Origin: Lewinellaceae bacterium
GTDB lineage: Bacteria > Bacteroidota > Bacteroidia > Chitinophagales > Saprospiraceae
Direction of reading: 5' to 3'
Assembly (NCBI GenBank): GCA_020636075.1
Contig: JACJYO010000008.1
Coordinates: 1-64,000, forward strand
Length of the DNA stretch: 64,000 nt
Shown: positions 9,651 to 18,619 of the stretch, in pieces
How positions within the stretch are numbered: position 1 is the stretch's first letter
How the letters are laid out: every line of letters begins with the position of its first letter
Made by a program: the position numbers and the translations under genes
The notes under the pieces: model-generated
Database searches by the model: none
The model's input: the letters and a program-made list of their open reading frames with translations, nothing else
Told to the model about the DNA's origin: nothing

Positions 9651-9802
9651 TGATTTACGAGGTACGATTTACGAATTACGATTGGTTCACCTTTTCGGGA
9701 AAATGAAGTTGGATGCTTTTTCGTGAAATTTCAAAAACATGAAACCTATCCATCCCGAAAGGGTGAACCAATCGTAATTCGTAAATCCCAAATCGTAAAT
9801 CA
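9651..9802. terminator. long palindrome between convergent genes, likely bidirectional terminator (family I)
   Basis: Arms of 50 bp (9651-9700 and 9753-9802) are reverse complements at about 44 positions; the block GATTTACGAATTACGATTGG pairs without mismatch. The loop is 52 bp. It fills the whole space between two genes that end facing each other. The inner ends read TTCACC...TTCGGGA, similar to the inner end of the palindrome at 21326-21463. A role as a terminator is inferred from position and structure. Confidence 0.75.
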
Positions 9803-9808
9803 AAAAAA

Positions 9809-10615
9809 TTACTCCATCATTTCCCGCCGACGCTCCTTCGCAAGCCCAATGCCCCGTGCTTCAAAGGCACTGCGCAGCGCTTCATGAATAAAATCGAGCG
9901 TGTGGATGTAATGCTCGCCTTTGGTCCACCAGGCAATATCCACTTTCATGTCTTCGCGGTTGAGGCCGGAAATGACCACCTCGGCTGGTCGGCCTTCGAT
10001 CAGCCAGGGACATTCGGCCGCCGCGGCAATGGCTGCCTCGCGGATGGTGGGTACACTGGTATTGCTGTCGAGCAGAATGCTGATTTCAACCTGCACTTCC
10101 TCGCCCAATGCGATATTTTCGATCGGCCCTTCGGTAATTTTACTGTTAGGGATAATGATTTTTTTGCCGTGCTCGGTCATCAGGATGGTATTGAAAATCT
10201 GAATTTCAGAAACATAGCCCGTAAAATCTTCCACCGAAAGCAGGTCACCCACGCGGTATGGCCGAAACAGGAGGATGAGCACCCCGCTCGCAAAATTGCC
10301 GAGGCTGCCCTGCAAGGCCAGGCCGATGGCGAAAGCTATGGCGGAAAAAACGGCAATGAACGATGTCGTCTCAATGCCGATTTGCGAGGCTACCACCAGG
10401 AGCAAAGCCACTTTGAGGGCTACGTCGATCAGGGTAATTAAAAACGGGCGCAGGCTGCTATCCACATTCCGTTTTTCAAGCACCATACCGAAGGAGCGGA
10501 CGCCCCGGCGGATCACCCACATTCCCACAAACAGCAGGATCAGGGCCGACACTATTTTGGGGCCAAATTGAAGAATCAGGTCGTAGACTTGGTCGATATA
10601 CGTTTTTTGCTCCAT
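9809..10615 (-). CDS. small-conductance mechanosensitive channel, MscS family
   Basis: A 268-aa inner-membrane channel that would release solutes on osmotic downshock. Three membrane helices are visible: about residues 18-37 (IVSALILLFVGMWVI), 58-80 and the pore-lining TM3 at 86-112 with the Gly/Ala-rich face AFAIGLALQGSLGNFASG, typical of MscS. The beta domain follows with PYRVGDLLSV and the conserved IPNSKI. The length is close to that of E. coli MscS (286 aa). The gene ends next to the palindrome shared with the convergent T9SS gene and is divergent from the M1 peptidase gene. Confidence 0.93.
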   Translation of the reverse strand: MEQKTYIDQVYDLILQFGPKIVSALILLFVGMWVIRRGVRSFGMVLEKRNVDSSLRPFLITLIDVALKVALLLVVASQIGIETTSFIAVFSAIAFAIGLALQGSLGNFASGVLILLFRPYRVGDLLSVEDFTGYVSEIQIFNTILMTEHGKKIIIPNSKITEGPIENIALGEEVQVEISILLDSNTSVPTIREAAIAAAAECPWLIEGRPAEVVISGLNREDMKVDIAWWTKGEHYIHTLDFIHEALRSAFEARGIGLAKERRREMME

Positions 10616-10726
10616 GGGCGTTTGTTTTACGTTAATGGCAGGATAAAAGCGCCGTTTTGGCGAATGCCGGCGAAAAATCGGTAAAAAGCCGCTAATCTTG
10701 CAGCCCTTTTTTTAAATGTAAATCCA

Positions 10727-13429
10727 ATGTCAAATTTTCGAAATAGCATGAGAAACCTGATGACCCTGGCAGCGCTGGCCTTTTTGGCTGTTATTGCTGC
10801 CTGCACCCCCAAAACAGCCGATAAAACAGCGGCTACCAGAAATCCGGCAATACCTGAGCAAAACGTAGAGTGGGATACCATTGGCAAGCCTTTGATGGGT
10901 GAAGATGCCGAAATGGATGAAGAAGCTCCGGAAGAATACACGTTTATGGACGAAGCGGAGGTTAGGCCCGAAGCGGAGCCTGTGTCGGACACGCTGCCGC
11001 GCTACAATGCCTCCCACACCTTTGATCACGATCTGATCCATACCAAACTTGCCTTGTCTTTTGACTGGGAGAAAAAACACGCTATCGGAGAGGCTACACT
11101 CACGTTGCGTCCCTGGTTTTACCCGACGGATAAACTGACGCTGGATGCCAAAAACTTTGACATTCACGCGATCCATTTTGAAGGTAAAACCGAGCCGTTG
11201 AAATACGACTATGATAATGAAAAATTGGTGATCCAACTGGGCAAAACCTTTACCCGAAAAGACAAATACACCGTGGTGATTTCGTATACCGCAAAGCCCG
11301 ACGAACGCGAGTCGTTCGGTGGCAGCGCGGCAATTTCCAGCGACAAGGGCCTGTATTTTATTAATGCAGATGGCGCCGACGCGGAGAAACCCAAGCAGAT
11401 CTGGACGCAGGGTGAAACGGAGAGCAACTCCGCCTGGTTCCCGACAATCGACAAGCCCAATGAGCGCTGCACCCAGGAAATGTACCTCACCGTCGATAAT
11501 AAATACACCACCTTGTCGAACGGAGTTCTGGTGTCCTCCAAAAAAAATACAGACGGCACGCGCACCGATTACTGGAAAATGGACAAGCCGCATGCGCCTT
11601 ACCTGTTTATGATGGCTATCGGCGAATATGCGGTGGTGAAAGATACCTGGCGCGGGATTCCGGTGGAGTATTACGTGGAACCGAAGTACAAGGAATTTGC
11701 CCGCGATATTTACCCGTACACCACTGAAATGCTGGAGTTTTTCTCCCAAAAACTCGACTATGCCTACCCCTGGCCGAAACTTTCACAGGTAGTCGTGCGC
11801 GACTACGTCAGCGGCGCCATGGAAAATACTTCTGCCATTATTTATGGCGATTTTGTCCAGCAAGACAAGCGCGGTTTGCTTGACAATCACTGGACGAATG
11901 AAAAAGTTGTAGCGCACGAGATGTTTCACCATTGGTTTGGCGATTTGGTGACCACCGAAAGCTGGGCCAACATTACCCTCAACGAAGGTTTTGCCAATTA
12001 TTCGGAGTACCTCTGGCTGGAACACAAATACGGTCGCGACGAGGCCGACTATCATGAGCTGAGCGAGCGGCAGGGGTATATTTATTCTGCCTTGGGTGGC
12101 GGTCACCCGCTTATCGACTTTGGCTATGAAAACCGCGAATCCATGTTCGATGCCCACTCCTACAATAAAGGAGGTGCGATTTTGCACATGCTGCGGACCT
12201 ACCTCGGCGACGATGCCTTTTTTGCCGGTTTGAGCTATTATTTGAAAAAACACGAGTACACCGACGTGGAAGCGCACGAGCTGCGTATGGCCTTTGAAGA
12301 TGTGAGCGGGCAAGACCTCAACTGGTTTTTCAACCAATGGTTTTTCAAAGCTGGCCACCCGAACCTGGACATCCGGTACGACTGGGATGAAAGTACCGGG
12401 ACTGCCAGCGTGACCATCGATCAAACACAAGATGCGTCGAACGATGTGCCTTACATTTTTGACCTGCCGTTAAAAGTCGATATCTATGATGCTGCCGGGA
12501 AGGTTCGCCGGGAAGATATTCGCGTGACAAAGCGTTCGCAAACCTTCACCTTCAAAGCAGCCGCCCGGCCGGCCTTGATCAATGTGGATGCTGAGAAAGC
12601 CCTGCTGGCTGTCAAAAGCGATAACCATACGTCGGAAGAATGGGCGTTCATGTATCGCAATGCTCCGCGCTACCAGGATCGCCGCGATGCCATCGACAAT
12701 CTGAAGAATGACCCCTCCGAAAATGCAGCTATTTTCAAGGAGGCATTGCAGGACAAGCACTGGTCGATCCGGCAAGATGCCATTTCCTTTGTCGATATCA
12801 TGGACCCTGCCGTTCAAGCCATCGTTGCCAAGTTGGCCGAAAGCGACCCGGAACCCGCTGTGCGTGCAACAGCGATTGGCGCCCTCGGACAAACAGCAGA
12901 TGAAAAATATGTGCCGCTGTACCAAAAAGGGATGCAAGCAGATCAAGCCTACAGCATTTTGGGCGCTTCGCTGGATGCCCTGAGCCAAACCGACAAGGCG
13001 GCAGCTTTGGAAGCTGCTAAAAATCTGGAAACCGATGAGGACCCGGGAATTATTCTGGCTGTAGCCGAATTATATGCCGATTCGCAGGATCCGGATGCAT
13101 TATCCTGGTTTCAAAAAAGCGCGCCGAAAATCGACAACATGGCCACGTTTAAGTTTTTCGACCTGTTCACCCAGTATCTGGTCGGTTTGGAAGACCAGGC
13201 TATTCTGGATCAGGCGGCCAGTGGCTTTCAGGCTGTTGCACTCGATAGTACAACCAGCCTGTGGCGTCGGTTCAGCAACACCAAGGCGATTGCCGATCTG
13301 CGCAATTATTATGCGGAAAAAGCAAACAAGGCCAAAGTGGATGAAATGACCAATATGTTGAAAACAATAAGGGAAAACGAAAAAGACGAAACGCTGAAGA
13401 TGTACTACGGCATGTTTGACCAGCCCTAA
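10727..13429 (+). CDS. M1 family zinc aminopeptidase, lipoprotein
   Basis: A 900-aa gluzincin aminopeptidase that would trim peptides from the N-terminus in the periplasm or at the outer membrane. The lipoprotein signal (LAFLAVIAACTPK) has a lipobox Cys. An acidic linker follows, then the M1 N-terminal beta domain. The substrate motif GAMENTSA (about 364) precedes the zinc site HEMFHHWFGD (about 396), with the third ligand in LNEGFANY 18 residues on. The C-terminal part (about 640-800) consists of HEAT-like helical repeats (IRQDAISFV, VRATAIGAL). A second ATG at 10748 gives a more ordinary signal peptide and may be the true start. Confidence 0.94.
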   Translation: MSNFRNSMRNLMTLAALAFLAVIAACTPKTADKTAATRNPAIPEQNVEWDTIGKPLMGEDAEMDEEAPEEYTFMDEAEVRPEAEPVSDTLPRYNASHTFDHDLIHTKLALSFDWEKKHAIGEATLTLRPWFYPTDKLTLDAKNFDIHAIHFEGKTEPLKYDYDNEKLVIQLGKTFTRKDKYTVVISYTAKPDERESFGGSAAISSDKGLYFINADGADAEKPKQIWTQGETESNSAWFPTIDKPNERCTQEMYLTVDNKYTTLSNGVLVSSKKNTDGTRTDYWKMDKPHAPYLFMMAIGEYAVVKDTWRGIPVEYYVEPKYKEFARDIYPYTTEMLEFFSQKLDYAYPWPKLSQVVVRDYVSGAMENTSAIIYGDFVQQDKRGLLDNHWTNEKVVAHEMFHHWFGDLVTTESWANITLNEGFANYSEYLWLEHKYGRDEADYHELSERQGYIYSALGGGHPLIDFGYENRESMFDAHSYNKGGAILHMLRTYLGDDAFFAGLSYYLKKHEYTDVEAHELRMAFEDVSGQDLNWFFNQWFFKAGHPNLDIRYDWDESTGTASVTIDQTQDASNDVPYIFDLPLKVDIYDAAGKVRREDIRVTKRSQTFTFKAAARPALINVDAEKALLAVKSDNHTSEEWAFMYRNAPRYQDRRDAIDNLKNDPSENAAIFKEALQDKHWSIRQDAISFVDIMDPAVQAIVAKLAESDPEPAVRATAIGALGQTADEKYVPLYQKGMQADQAYSILGASLDALSQTDKAAALEAAKNLETDEDPGIILAVAELYADSQDPDALSWFQKSAPKIDNMATFKFFDLFTQYLVGLEDQAILDQAASGFQAVALDSTTSLWRRFSNTKAIADLRNYYAEKANKAKVDEMTNMLKTIRENEKDETLKMYYGMFDQP

Positions 13430-13457
13430 GGCTGGGATTCAATGCTGGTTTTTGTTT

Positions 13458-13497
13458 ACTCGTCCTACGACTACAAGTCGTAGGACGAGTTTTTTTT
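13458..13497. terminator. hairpin ACTCGTCCTACGACT...GT with T-run (family C, copy 1)
   Basis: A perfect 15-bp stem (13458-13472 with 13476-13490) and a 3-nt loop are followed by eight Ts. It sits between the convergent M1 peptidase and RidA-like genes and abuts the RidA stop codon, so it can serve as a terminator. The same stem occurs at 61565-61597 inside another palindrome, which marks it as a dispersed repeat and not just a terminator. Confidence 0.85.
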
Positions 13498-13921
13498 AGC
13501 CCGGCACAACTGCCACACATTTTAATTCGATGGCAATGGGAGTAGGTAGCCGGTCGATACCCACGGTGGTGCGGCAGGGTTGGTTTTCTTTGAAATAATC
13601 GGCGTAAATGCGGTTGAACGTATGGAAATCCCGTTCCATGTCAGTCAGAAAAACCGTGACATCTACGAGGTCTTCCCAGCGGGCGCCGCTGGCTTCCAGC
13701 ACTGCCCGAACATTGCGAAATACGGAATGGACCTGGGCTTCAAAATTGAATTCGGTAAAATTCCCTGCCGCGCTGCGTTGCAGTCCGGGTACACTATCTG
13801 ATTCAGGGTCGCGCGGCCCGATTCCGGAAAGAAATAATAAATTACCCACCCGACGAGCGTGCGGGTACAGGCCAACGGGTTTGGGGGCATTTTTTGCATC
13901 AAATTTTTCTGAAGAAGCCAC
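13496..13921 (-). CDS. RidA family protein, 2-aminomuconate deaminase-like
   Basis: A 141-aa YjgF/YER057c/UK114-fold enamine/imine deaminase. The opening NAPKPVGLYPHARRVGNLLFLSG and the later VFLTDMERDFHTFNRIY, QPCRTTVGIDRLP and AIELKCVAV fit the 2-aminomuconate deaminase branch, which acts in 3-hydroxyanthranilate degradation. No other gene of that pathway is in the window, so a general imine-quenching role is possible. The frame has no ATG near the conserved start; I chose the GTG at 13921. The only upstream ATG (14095) would add about 58 unrelated residues, cross TTTTGCA repeats and overlap the divergent kinase gene. Confidence 0.85.
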   Translation of the reverse strand: MASSEKFDAKNAPKPVGLYPHARRVGNLLFLSGIGPRDPESDSVPGLQRSAAGNFTEFNFEAQVHSVFRNVRAVLEASGARWEDLVDVTVFLTDMERDFHTFNRIYADYFKENQPCRTTVGIDRLPTPIAIELKCVAVVPG

Positions 13922-14044
13922 TGGAGAAATGATGAGCGATGAATGAAAAATGATGAATACGGGGTGAATTTTTTCGTGTGTTTGGTTTCTTTGGCGAAGA
14001 TAAACCGCTTTATGTTTACGAACGAACCTGCCACGCAGGGGTAA

Positions 14045-14065
14045 TTTTGCATTTTGCATTTTGCA
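14045..14065. repeat. three tandem TTTTGCA units
   Basis: Three direct copies of the 7-mer TTTTGCA lie in the divergent promoter region between the RidA-like gene and the ROK kinase gene. The role is unknown; they could be replication-slippage repeats. Confidence 0.7.
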
Positions 14066-14089
14066 CCACACTTTGCAAATCACGAAACT

Positions 14090-14989
14090 ATGCATTACTG
14101 GGGAATAGATTTAGGCGGCACCAAAATCGAGGGCGCCGTTTTGGAAAGCAGGGAAAAGCCGAATGTGCTCGTCCGGCAACGGGTTGCAACGGATGCCCAC
14201 CTGGGTTATGACCATATTTTAGACCAGGTTTCCAAACTGGTTGACCAACTCAAAGCCGAAACAGGCTTGGAGCCGGCACAAATTGGCATTGGGCATCCGG
14301 GGACTTTAGATCCGCAAACAGGTGTGATCAAAAATTCAAACACGCTGGCGTTGATGGGCAAACCGTTTGACAAAGATTTGGCAAAAAAACTCGGCGTGCC
14401 GGTTCGGTTAGCCAACGATGCGAATTGTTTTGCCGTAGCGGAGGCATTAATGGGGGCAGTGCCGGAAAAAGTGCCGGATGCAGAAGTGGTTTTCGGCGTA
14501 ATTCTCGGCACAGGCGTTGGTGGCGGGTTGGTTGTCCGGGGGAAAGTGATACATGGCCGACAGGGTATTGCGGGCGAGTGGGGGCACAATTTTCTGGATG
14601 AAAGTGGCGGAACCTGCTACTGTGGTCGTTCCGGCTGTGTGGAAACGGTCTTTTCGGGCCCGGCCCTGGAGCGGTATTATACCAGCCTGACCGGCCGGAG
14701 TGTTCGGCTGCCCGAGGTGGTCCGTTTGGCTGAAGCCGGTACTGATCCGGCCGCTACTGCCACGCTCGACCGGCTGGTGCAGTACTTTGGCAAGGCTATT
14801 GCGGTGGTGATCAATATTGTTGATCCGGACGCCATTGTTTTGGGGGGTGGCGTTGGCAATATCGACCGGTTGTATACCGACGGTGTGGCTGAGGCGCGAA
14901 AGCATTTATTTAATACCCGCATCGACACCGTTTTTTTGAAACCGCGCCTGGGCGACAGTGCGGGTGTTTTCGGGGCTGCGTTGTTATAA
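14090..14989 (+). CDS. ROK family sugar kinase
   Basis: A 299-aa kinase of the ROK family, which phosphorylates hexoses such as fructose, glucose, mannose or N-acetyl sugars with ATP. The N-terminal phosphate-binding motif GIDLGGTKIEG, the glycine-rich LGTGVGGG, the EWGHN histidine and the zinc-binding CYCGRSGCVET are all present. The substrate is not determinable. The ATG at 14090 puts the start directly before HYWGIDLGG; an upstream ATG at 14054 would begin inside tandem repeats and add 12 residues. Confidence 0.92.
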   Translation: MHYWGIDLGGTKIEGAVLESREKPNVLVRQRVATDAHLGYDHILDQVSKLVDQLKAETGLEPAQIGIGHPGTLDPQTGVIKNSNTLALMGKPFDKDLAKKLGVPVRLANDANCFAVAEALMGAVPEKVPDAEVVFGVILGTGVGGGLVVRGKVIHGRQGIAGEWGHNFLDESGGTCYCGRSGCVETVFSGPALERYYTSLTGRSVRLPEVVRLAEAGTDPAATATLDRLVQYFGKAIAVVINIVDPDAIVLGGGVGNIDRLYTDGVAEARKHLFNTRIDTVFLKPRLGDSAGVFGAALL

Positions 14990-15009
14990 CATTCTGTCAA
15001 TTATAGCGT

Positions 15010-15017
15010 TACCTTTG
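15010..15017 (+). promoter_or_regulatory. Bacteroidota -7 box TACCTTTG
   Basis: The octamer matches TAnnTTTG exactly and lies 60 bp before the start at 15078. A TTG at 14981 is somewhat farther upstream than the usual -33 element, so the promoter is only probable. Confidence 0.45.
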
Positions 15018-15077
15018 CATTATGCCAATGGCAAAACACCAAAACAACACTTATCCTTTGCAAACACGTTTTGAAAA

Positions 15078-15743
15078 ATGAAAAAAGCAATAGCATTATT
15101 TATCCTGGTTTGGATGGCACAAGCTGCTACAGCCCAAGTTAAAATCAAAAAGGCTTATCAACCCAACAATGTCACCCCGGCTACCTACAGCACTGAATCG
15201 CCTAAACAAGTCACCCCGGTAACATACAATACCGAGGCCCCGGCAACTTCCGATGCTGATGTCCGGCGTGCTGCAGCACTTGCTAAAGTGCAGGGCCGTC
15301 AGAGCACTGCAACGGCTAAAGGCCTTCGTCCGGCGGAATACAGCACAGACGGTGGTGTTACCCCAATGACGTATTCAACACCCGACCCTGCAACTACTGT
15401 AACTGTGAATGGTGAAAATATCCAGCGCAATGTGCGGAAAGGCCGCGGGCAGGTTGGCAATGAATTGTTTACTCCGGTCAGCGAATTGTACTATGTGCAG
15501 TTTGCTGTGTATTGCCGCGATACCCCGGTCGACAAGGCACCGGCTATCGACGGGTTGTACCTGCTTTGGCACCCGGGTAGCAAATGTCCGGGTGGCGCTC
15601 AGGGTGCCAGTTATATCGTGAAAGGCTACACTACCGCCGATGATGCCCGGGCAGCTGTGGCTTCATATAAGGCCAACAATATTGACTGCTGGTATAATCC
15701 GGCACTAACCGGTGCTGAAGTAGAAATTATTGGCGTACGGTAA
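15078..15743 (+). CDS. exported SPOR-like domain protein with repeat linker
   Basis: A 221-aa exported protein of unknown function. The signal peptide is residues 1-20 (MKKAIALFILVWMAQAATAQ). A low-complexity linker carries four variants of the motif TPxTYSTExP (about 30-110). The C-terminal part (140-221) has YYVQFAVYC, SYIVKGYTTADDARAAV and NIDCWYNP, a pattern like the SPOR peptidoglycan-binding fold with two extra cysteine pairs. Binding to cell wall glycans is thus possible, but the match is by eye only. Confidence 0.75.
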   Translation: MKKAIALFILVWMAQAATAQVKIKKAYQPNNVTPATYSTESPKQVTPVTYNTEAPATSDADVRRAAALAKVQGRQSTATAKGLRPAEYSTDGGVTPMTYSTPDPATTVTVNGENIQRNVRKGRGQVGNELFTPVSELYYVQFAVYCRDTPVDKAPAIDGLYLLWHPGSKCPGGAQGASYIVKGYTTADDARAAVASYKANNIDCWYNPALTGAEVEIIGVR

Positions 15744-15766
15744 GGGAAAAGCACCGTTTAGTACTT

Positions 15767-15946
15767 AAACACAACGAGGCTGTATCAAAAGAGAAAAATC
15801 TAAAATACACGCCGTGGAATATTTTATTCACCACGGAAACACAGAGGCCACGGAGTTTTATTCTCCGTGGCCTCTGTGTTTCCGTGGTGAAAATTTGGAA
15901 TTACCTGCGCGTGTGACGACTATGGCAAAACCCTCGTTGTGTTTTT
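15767..15946. repeat. nested palindrome, family B copy 1 (CCACGGA type)
   Basis: The core is a perfect 29-bp stem (15827-15855 with 15863-15891) with a 7-nt loop; it reads TTCACCACGGAAACACAGAG at its start. An outer pair AAACACAACGAGG / CCTCGTTGTGTTT (15767-15779, 15934-15946) encloses it. Just inside the left outer arm is GAGGCTGTATCAAAAG, which resembles the outer arms of the palindrome at 48685-48845. It lies between an exported protein gene and the end of lipA. Confidence 0.9.
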
Positions 15947-15961
15947 TAAAGCCGTGTACGC

Positions 15962-16840
15962 TTAAAACACATGCCGCTCGGCGTGATAACTCGATCGCAC
16001 AAGCGGGCCGCTTTCGACGTACCGAAGGCCCTTTTTCAGACCAACTTCTTTGTATTCGGCAAACACATCAGGATGCACAAATTCGGCTACGGCGATATGC
16101 ATTTTGGTAGGCTGGAGATATTGGCCGATTGTCAGAATGTCGCAACCGTGGGCGACCAGATCGTCCATGATCTGGAAGACTTCCTCCTTGGTTTCGCCTA
16201 AGCCTACCATGATGCCGCTCTTGGTCCGTTTCCCGGCATTTTTGGTGCGTTGGATCTGTTCCAGGCTGCGGTCGTATTTGGCTTGCGGGCGCACTTTCCG
16301 GTACAGGCTAAGTACCGTTTCCATATTATGACTGACCACCTCCTGCCCGGCGCTGATCATCCGGTCGAGGGCGTCCCAATTTGCTTTTACATCGGGGATC
16401 AGGGTTTCGATGGTTGTTTCCGGACTGCGTTCTTTAACGGCGCGCACAGTTTGATACCAAATTTCGGCCCCGCGGTCTTTGAGTTCGTCGCGGTTGACGG
16501 AGGTAATCACCGCATGTTTGACTTTCATAAGCCAAATTGCCTCGGCTACCCGACGGGGCTCATCTTCGTCGTATTCATTTGGCCGGCCCGTTTTAACTGC
16601 GCAAAAACTGCATGAACGGGTACAGACATTGCCCAAAATCATAAAGGTTGCAGTGCCTGCGCCCCAGCATTCGCCCATGTTGGGACAACTGCCGCTCTGG
16701 CAAATGGTATGGAGATTGAATTCATCGACAATGCTGCGCACATTGCGATAGTTTTCACCCATAGGCAGGCGCACCTTTAGCCATTCCGGCCGTTTGGGGC
16801 GCGATTCGGATTTATTTTCAACAATAGGAAGTTCGAGCAT
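15962..16840 (-). CDS. lipA: lipoyl synthase
   Basis: LipA is a radical-SAM enzyme that inserts two sulfurs into protein-bound octanoyl groups to make the lipoyl cofactor of pyruvate and 2-oxoglutarate dehydrogenases. The 292-aa protein shows both iron-sulfur sites: CQSGSCPNMGEC (auxiliary cluster, about residue 48) and CTRSCSFCAV (radical-SAM cluster, about 74). The C-terminal conserved end GPLVRSSYHAERHVF is also typical. The length is normal. An exported protein gene follows upstream on the same strand after 32 bp, so the two may be cotranscribed. Confidence 0.97.
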   Translation of the reverse strand: MLELPIVENKSESRPKRPEWLKVRLPMGENYRNVRSIVDEFNLHTICQSGSCPNMGECWGAGTATFMILGNVCTRSCSFCAVKTGRPNEYDEDEPRRVAEAIWLMKVKHAVITSVNRDELKDRGAEIWYQTVRAVKERSPETTIETLIPDVKANWDALDRMISAGQEVVSHNMETVLSLYRKVRPQAKYDRSLEQIQRTKNAGKRTKSGIMVGLGETKEEVFQIMDDLVAHGCDILTIGQYLQPTKMHIAVAEFVHPDVFAEYKEVGLKKGLRYVESGPLVRSSYHAERHVF

Positions 16841-16872
16841 AGTTGCCGGTTTGCAGGCTGATCATTCAGGTC

Positions 16873-17649
16873 TTAACGCCGTTTTCCGAGCTGCAAATTT
16901 ATGAAGAAGTTGAGGAAAATCTGTTTGTTCTCCTCGCTCACCAGGATAGGCACCTTGGTTGGATAAACATCCAGCATAGCCCCGATTTCAAACGCTTTCA
17001 CAAATTCATCGAAGGCTCCCCAGTCAAGGTGCAGTGCGATGGAAGCGTTGGCGCCCGGCCGGATACCCAATTCGCCAAATCCACGGGTGAAAGGGGAGGC
17101 CCCTTTGATACGCCCGTTTTCATCCAGAAAGAGGCTGGCGTTTTCCTCGGAGTATTTTTCGTGAAAAATCCGGCAGTCGCCCGGCCGGTCCGGATCCGGA
17201 TAACAAATGGCCAGGTAATATGGTTTGAGCAGGCCAAGGGAAGGTCCAAAGGAATAACTCATGCCCACTGCAACGCCTTTGTATTTTGCTTTTTCTGAAA
17301 AATAGCGCTTAACACCCCAGCCGCCACGGACAACAAAAAAGTTGTTTTGCTTGCCAAAAATAAATGGCCGGAACGACCGGCTCAGGATCGGGTCGGCACT
17401 TTGGCGCTGCTCTTTCGGGTGTTTCAATTCGCCCAAACTGATGTGGAAATACGTCGTCTTGTAGTAGGTACGCAGGCGGCCAAACTCCATGCCGGGGGCA
17501 AATCCGCGGTTGGTGGTCAGTTTCAGATTGAAGGTAGTTTCGCGATTATAGACCACACCAACATTCTCTTTGGGCAGATTCAGGCCTTGCGACCAGGCAC
17601 TGGCAGCCATCAGGGCTGCAAAAAGGCAGGAGAGTAAAATACGTACCAT
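16873..17649 (-). CDS. exported protein of unknown function upstream of lipA
   Basis: A 258-aa protein with a clear signal peptide (MVRILLSCLFAALMAASAWS). The mature part is rich in alternating aromatic residues and glycine (YFHISLGELKHP, KGVAVGMSYSFGPSLGLLKPYY, ASIALHLDWGAFDEF) and ends in IFLNFFINLQLGKRR, which suggests a small outer-membrane beta-barrel. I do not recognise a named family. It reads toward lipA with a 32-bp gap. The gap upstream (17650-17842) has no gene. Confidence 0.8.
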   Translation of the reverse strand: MVRILLSCLFAALMAASAWSQGLNLPKENVGVVYNRETTFNLKLTTNRGFAPGMEFGRLRTYYKTTYFHISLGELKHPKEQRQSADPILSRSFRPFIFGKQNNFFVVRGGWGVKRYFSEKAKYKGVAVGMSYSFGPSLGLLKPYYLAICYPDPDRPGDCRIFHEKYSEENASLFLDENGRIKGASPFTRGFGELGIRPGANASIALHLDWGAFDEFVKAFEIGAMLDVYPTKVPILVSEENKQIFLNFFINLQLGKRR

Positions 17650-17842
17650 TGTCCGGGAATTTGTTTCAAAAATAGGCTTTTCTGTTATATCGGCAAGCGA
17701 ATTTGGTGCCCAAAGCGCGGATCGTCCAAACTTTTTAAGTAAACAGGCGGGAATAGCAGAAGTTTAGTCAGCTAATGTCCATTTCGTGCATTCTAAACGC
17801 CTTCGGCAAAACAAACATTGCCTGTTTAACGCGGAAAAGAGC

Positions 17843-18619
17843 CTACAACATGCGTACTGATTTGACGGCGTATTGTTCAATTCCATTTGGACCTTCAAGC
17901 AGCAAATGTCCATCGGAGGCAACCCCCTGGATGATCCCCTGAAAGCGGGTTCCGTCGGCGCGGGCAAAGGTGCGCACGGCGCCTAGTCCCAATAAATGGG
18001 CGTGATAATCGGTGCGAATGGCTTCGCTATGTCCTTGCTTTAGTTGCAAATAACGGCGTTCGAGGCAGGAGAAAAGGCGGTCGGCCACGGCGTCCGGATC
18101 AAAATTCAGTCCGGAAGCCAGCGCCAGCGAAGTAGCATTAGGCAAGGATTCGGGGAATTCCAATTGATTTATATTTAGCCCAATGCCAACAACGGATGAT
18201 TCGAGCCGTTCGCCCTTGATGGAATTTTGGATCAGGATGCCTCCGACCTTGCGGTTACCGATGCAAAGGTCATTTGGCCATTTAATTCGGATTTTGGGCA
18301 GTCGCTTTGTCAAGTTCGCGCTGTCCAATGCATCCATGATCGTTTCCCAAACCGCCAGTGCTGTGGCCTCGCTCAACCGGAATTGTTCGGATGCCACCAG
18401 CCAGCCGGGATATAAAATTATACTGATCAGGAGGTTTTTGCCTGCCTGGCTTTCCCATTGGCTGCCAAATTGTCCGCGTCCGGCTGACTGGCTGGCAGCC
18501 CGGATCGCCGTTCCTTCAGGTGGCTTACTTTTTGCGAGCAATTCGAGGGCATAGTCGTTGGTGGATGGCAGTTCGTCGAATTGGAGGTAAACCTTTCCAA
18601 TGAAAAGTGTGTTTGCCAT
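17843..18619 (-). CDS. birA: biotin--[acetyl-CoA-carboxylase] ligase
   Basis: The enzyme attaches biotin to carboxylase carrier domains. This 258-aa form lacks the N-terminal DNA-binding domain of E. coli BirA, as is usual in this phylum, so it should not be a repressor. Motifs seen are ELPSTNDYAL, QSAGRGQFGSQW (biotinyl-AMP loop), IKWPNDL and KVGGILI, with the small C-terminal domain GTRFQGIIQGV. The frame extends upstream to 18766 but the ATG at 18619 gives the standard start. It is divergent from rsfS. Confidence 0.95.
   Translation of the reverse strand: MANTLFIGKVYLQFDELPSTNDYALELLAKSKPPEGTAIRAASQSAGRGQFGSQWESQAGKNLLISIILYPGWLVASEQFRLSEATALAVWETIMDALDSANLTKRLPKIRIKWPNDLCIGNRKVGGILIQNSIKGERLESSVVGIGLNINQLEFPESLPNATSLALASGLNFDPDAVADRLFSCLERRYLQLKQGHSEAIRTDYHAHLLGLGAVRTFARADGTRFQGIIQGVASDGHLLLEGPNGIEQYAVKSVRML

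Noticed and set aside
13496..13921. A complete kynurenine degradation cluster
   Set aside because: Only the deaminase-like gene is present; none of the other pathway genes is nearby.
14054..14089. Earlier ATG for the ROK kinase
   Set aside because: It begins inside TTTTGCA tandem repeats and adds 12 residues before the conserved start HYWGIDLGG.
15744..15961. Insertion sequence with terminal repeats
   Set aside because: The GAGGCTGTATCAAAAG end looks like an IS end, but there is no transposase frame between the arms; listed as a palindromic repeat.
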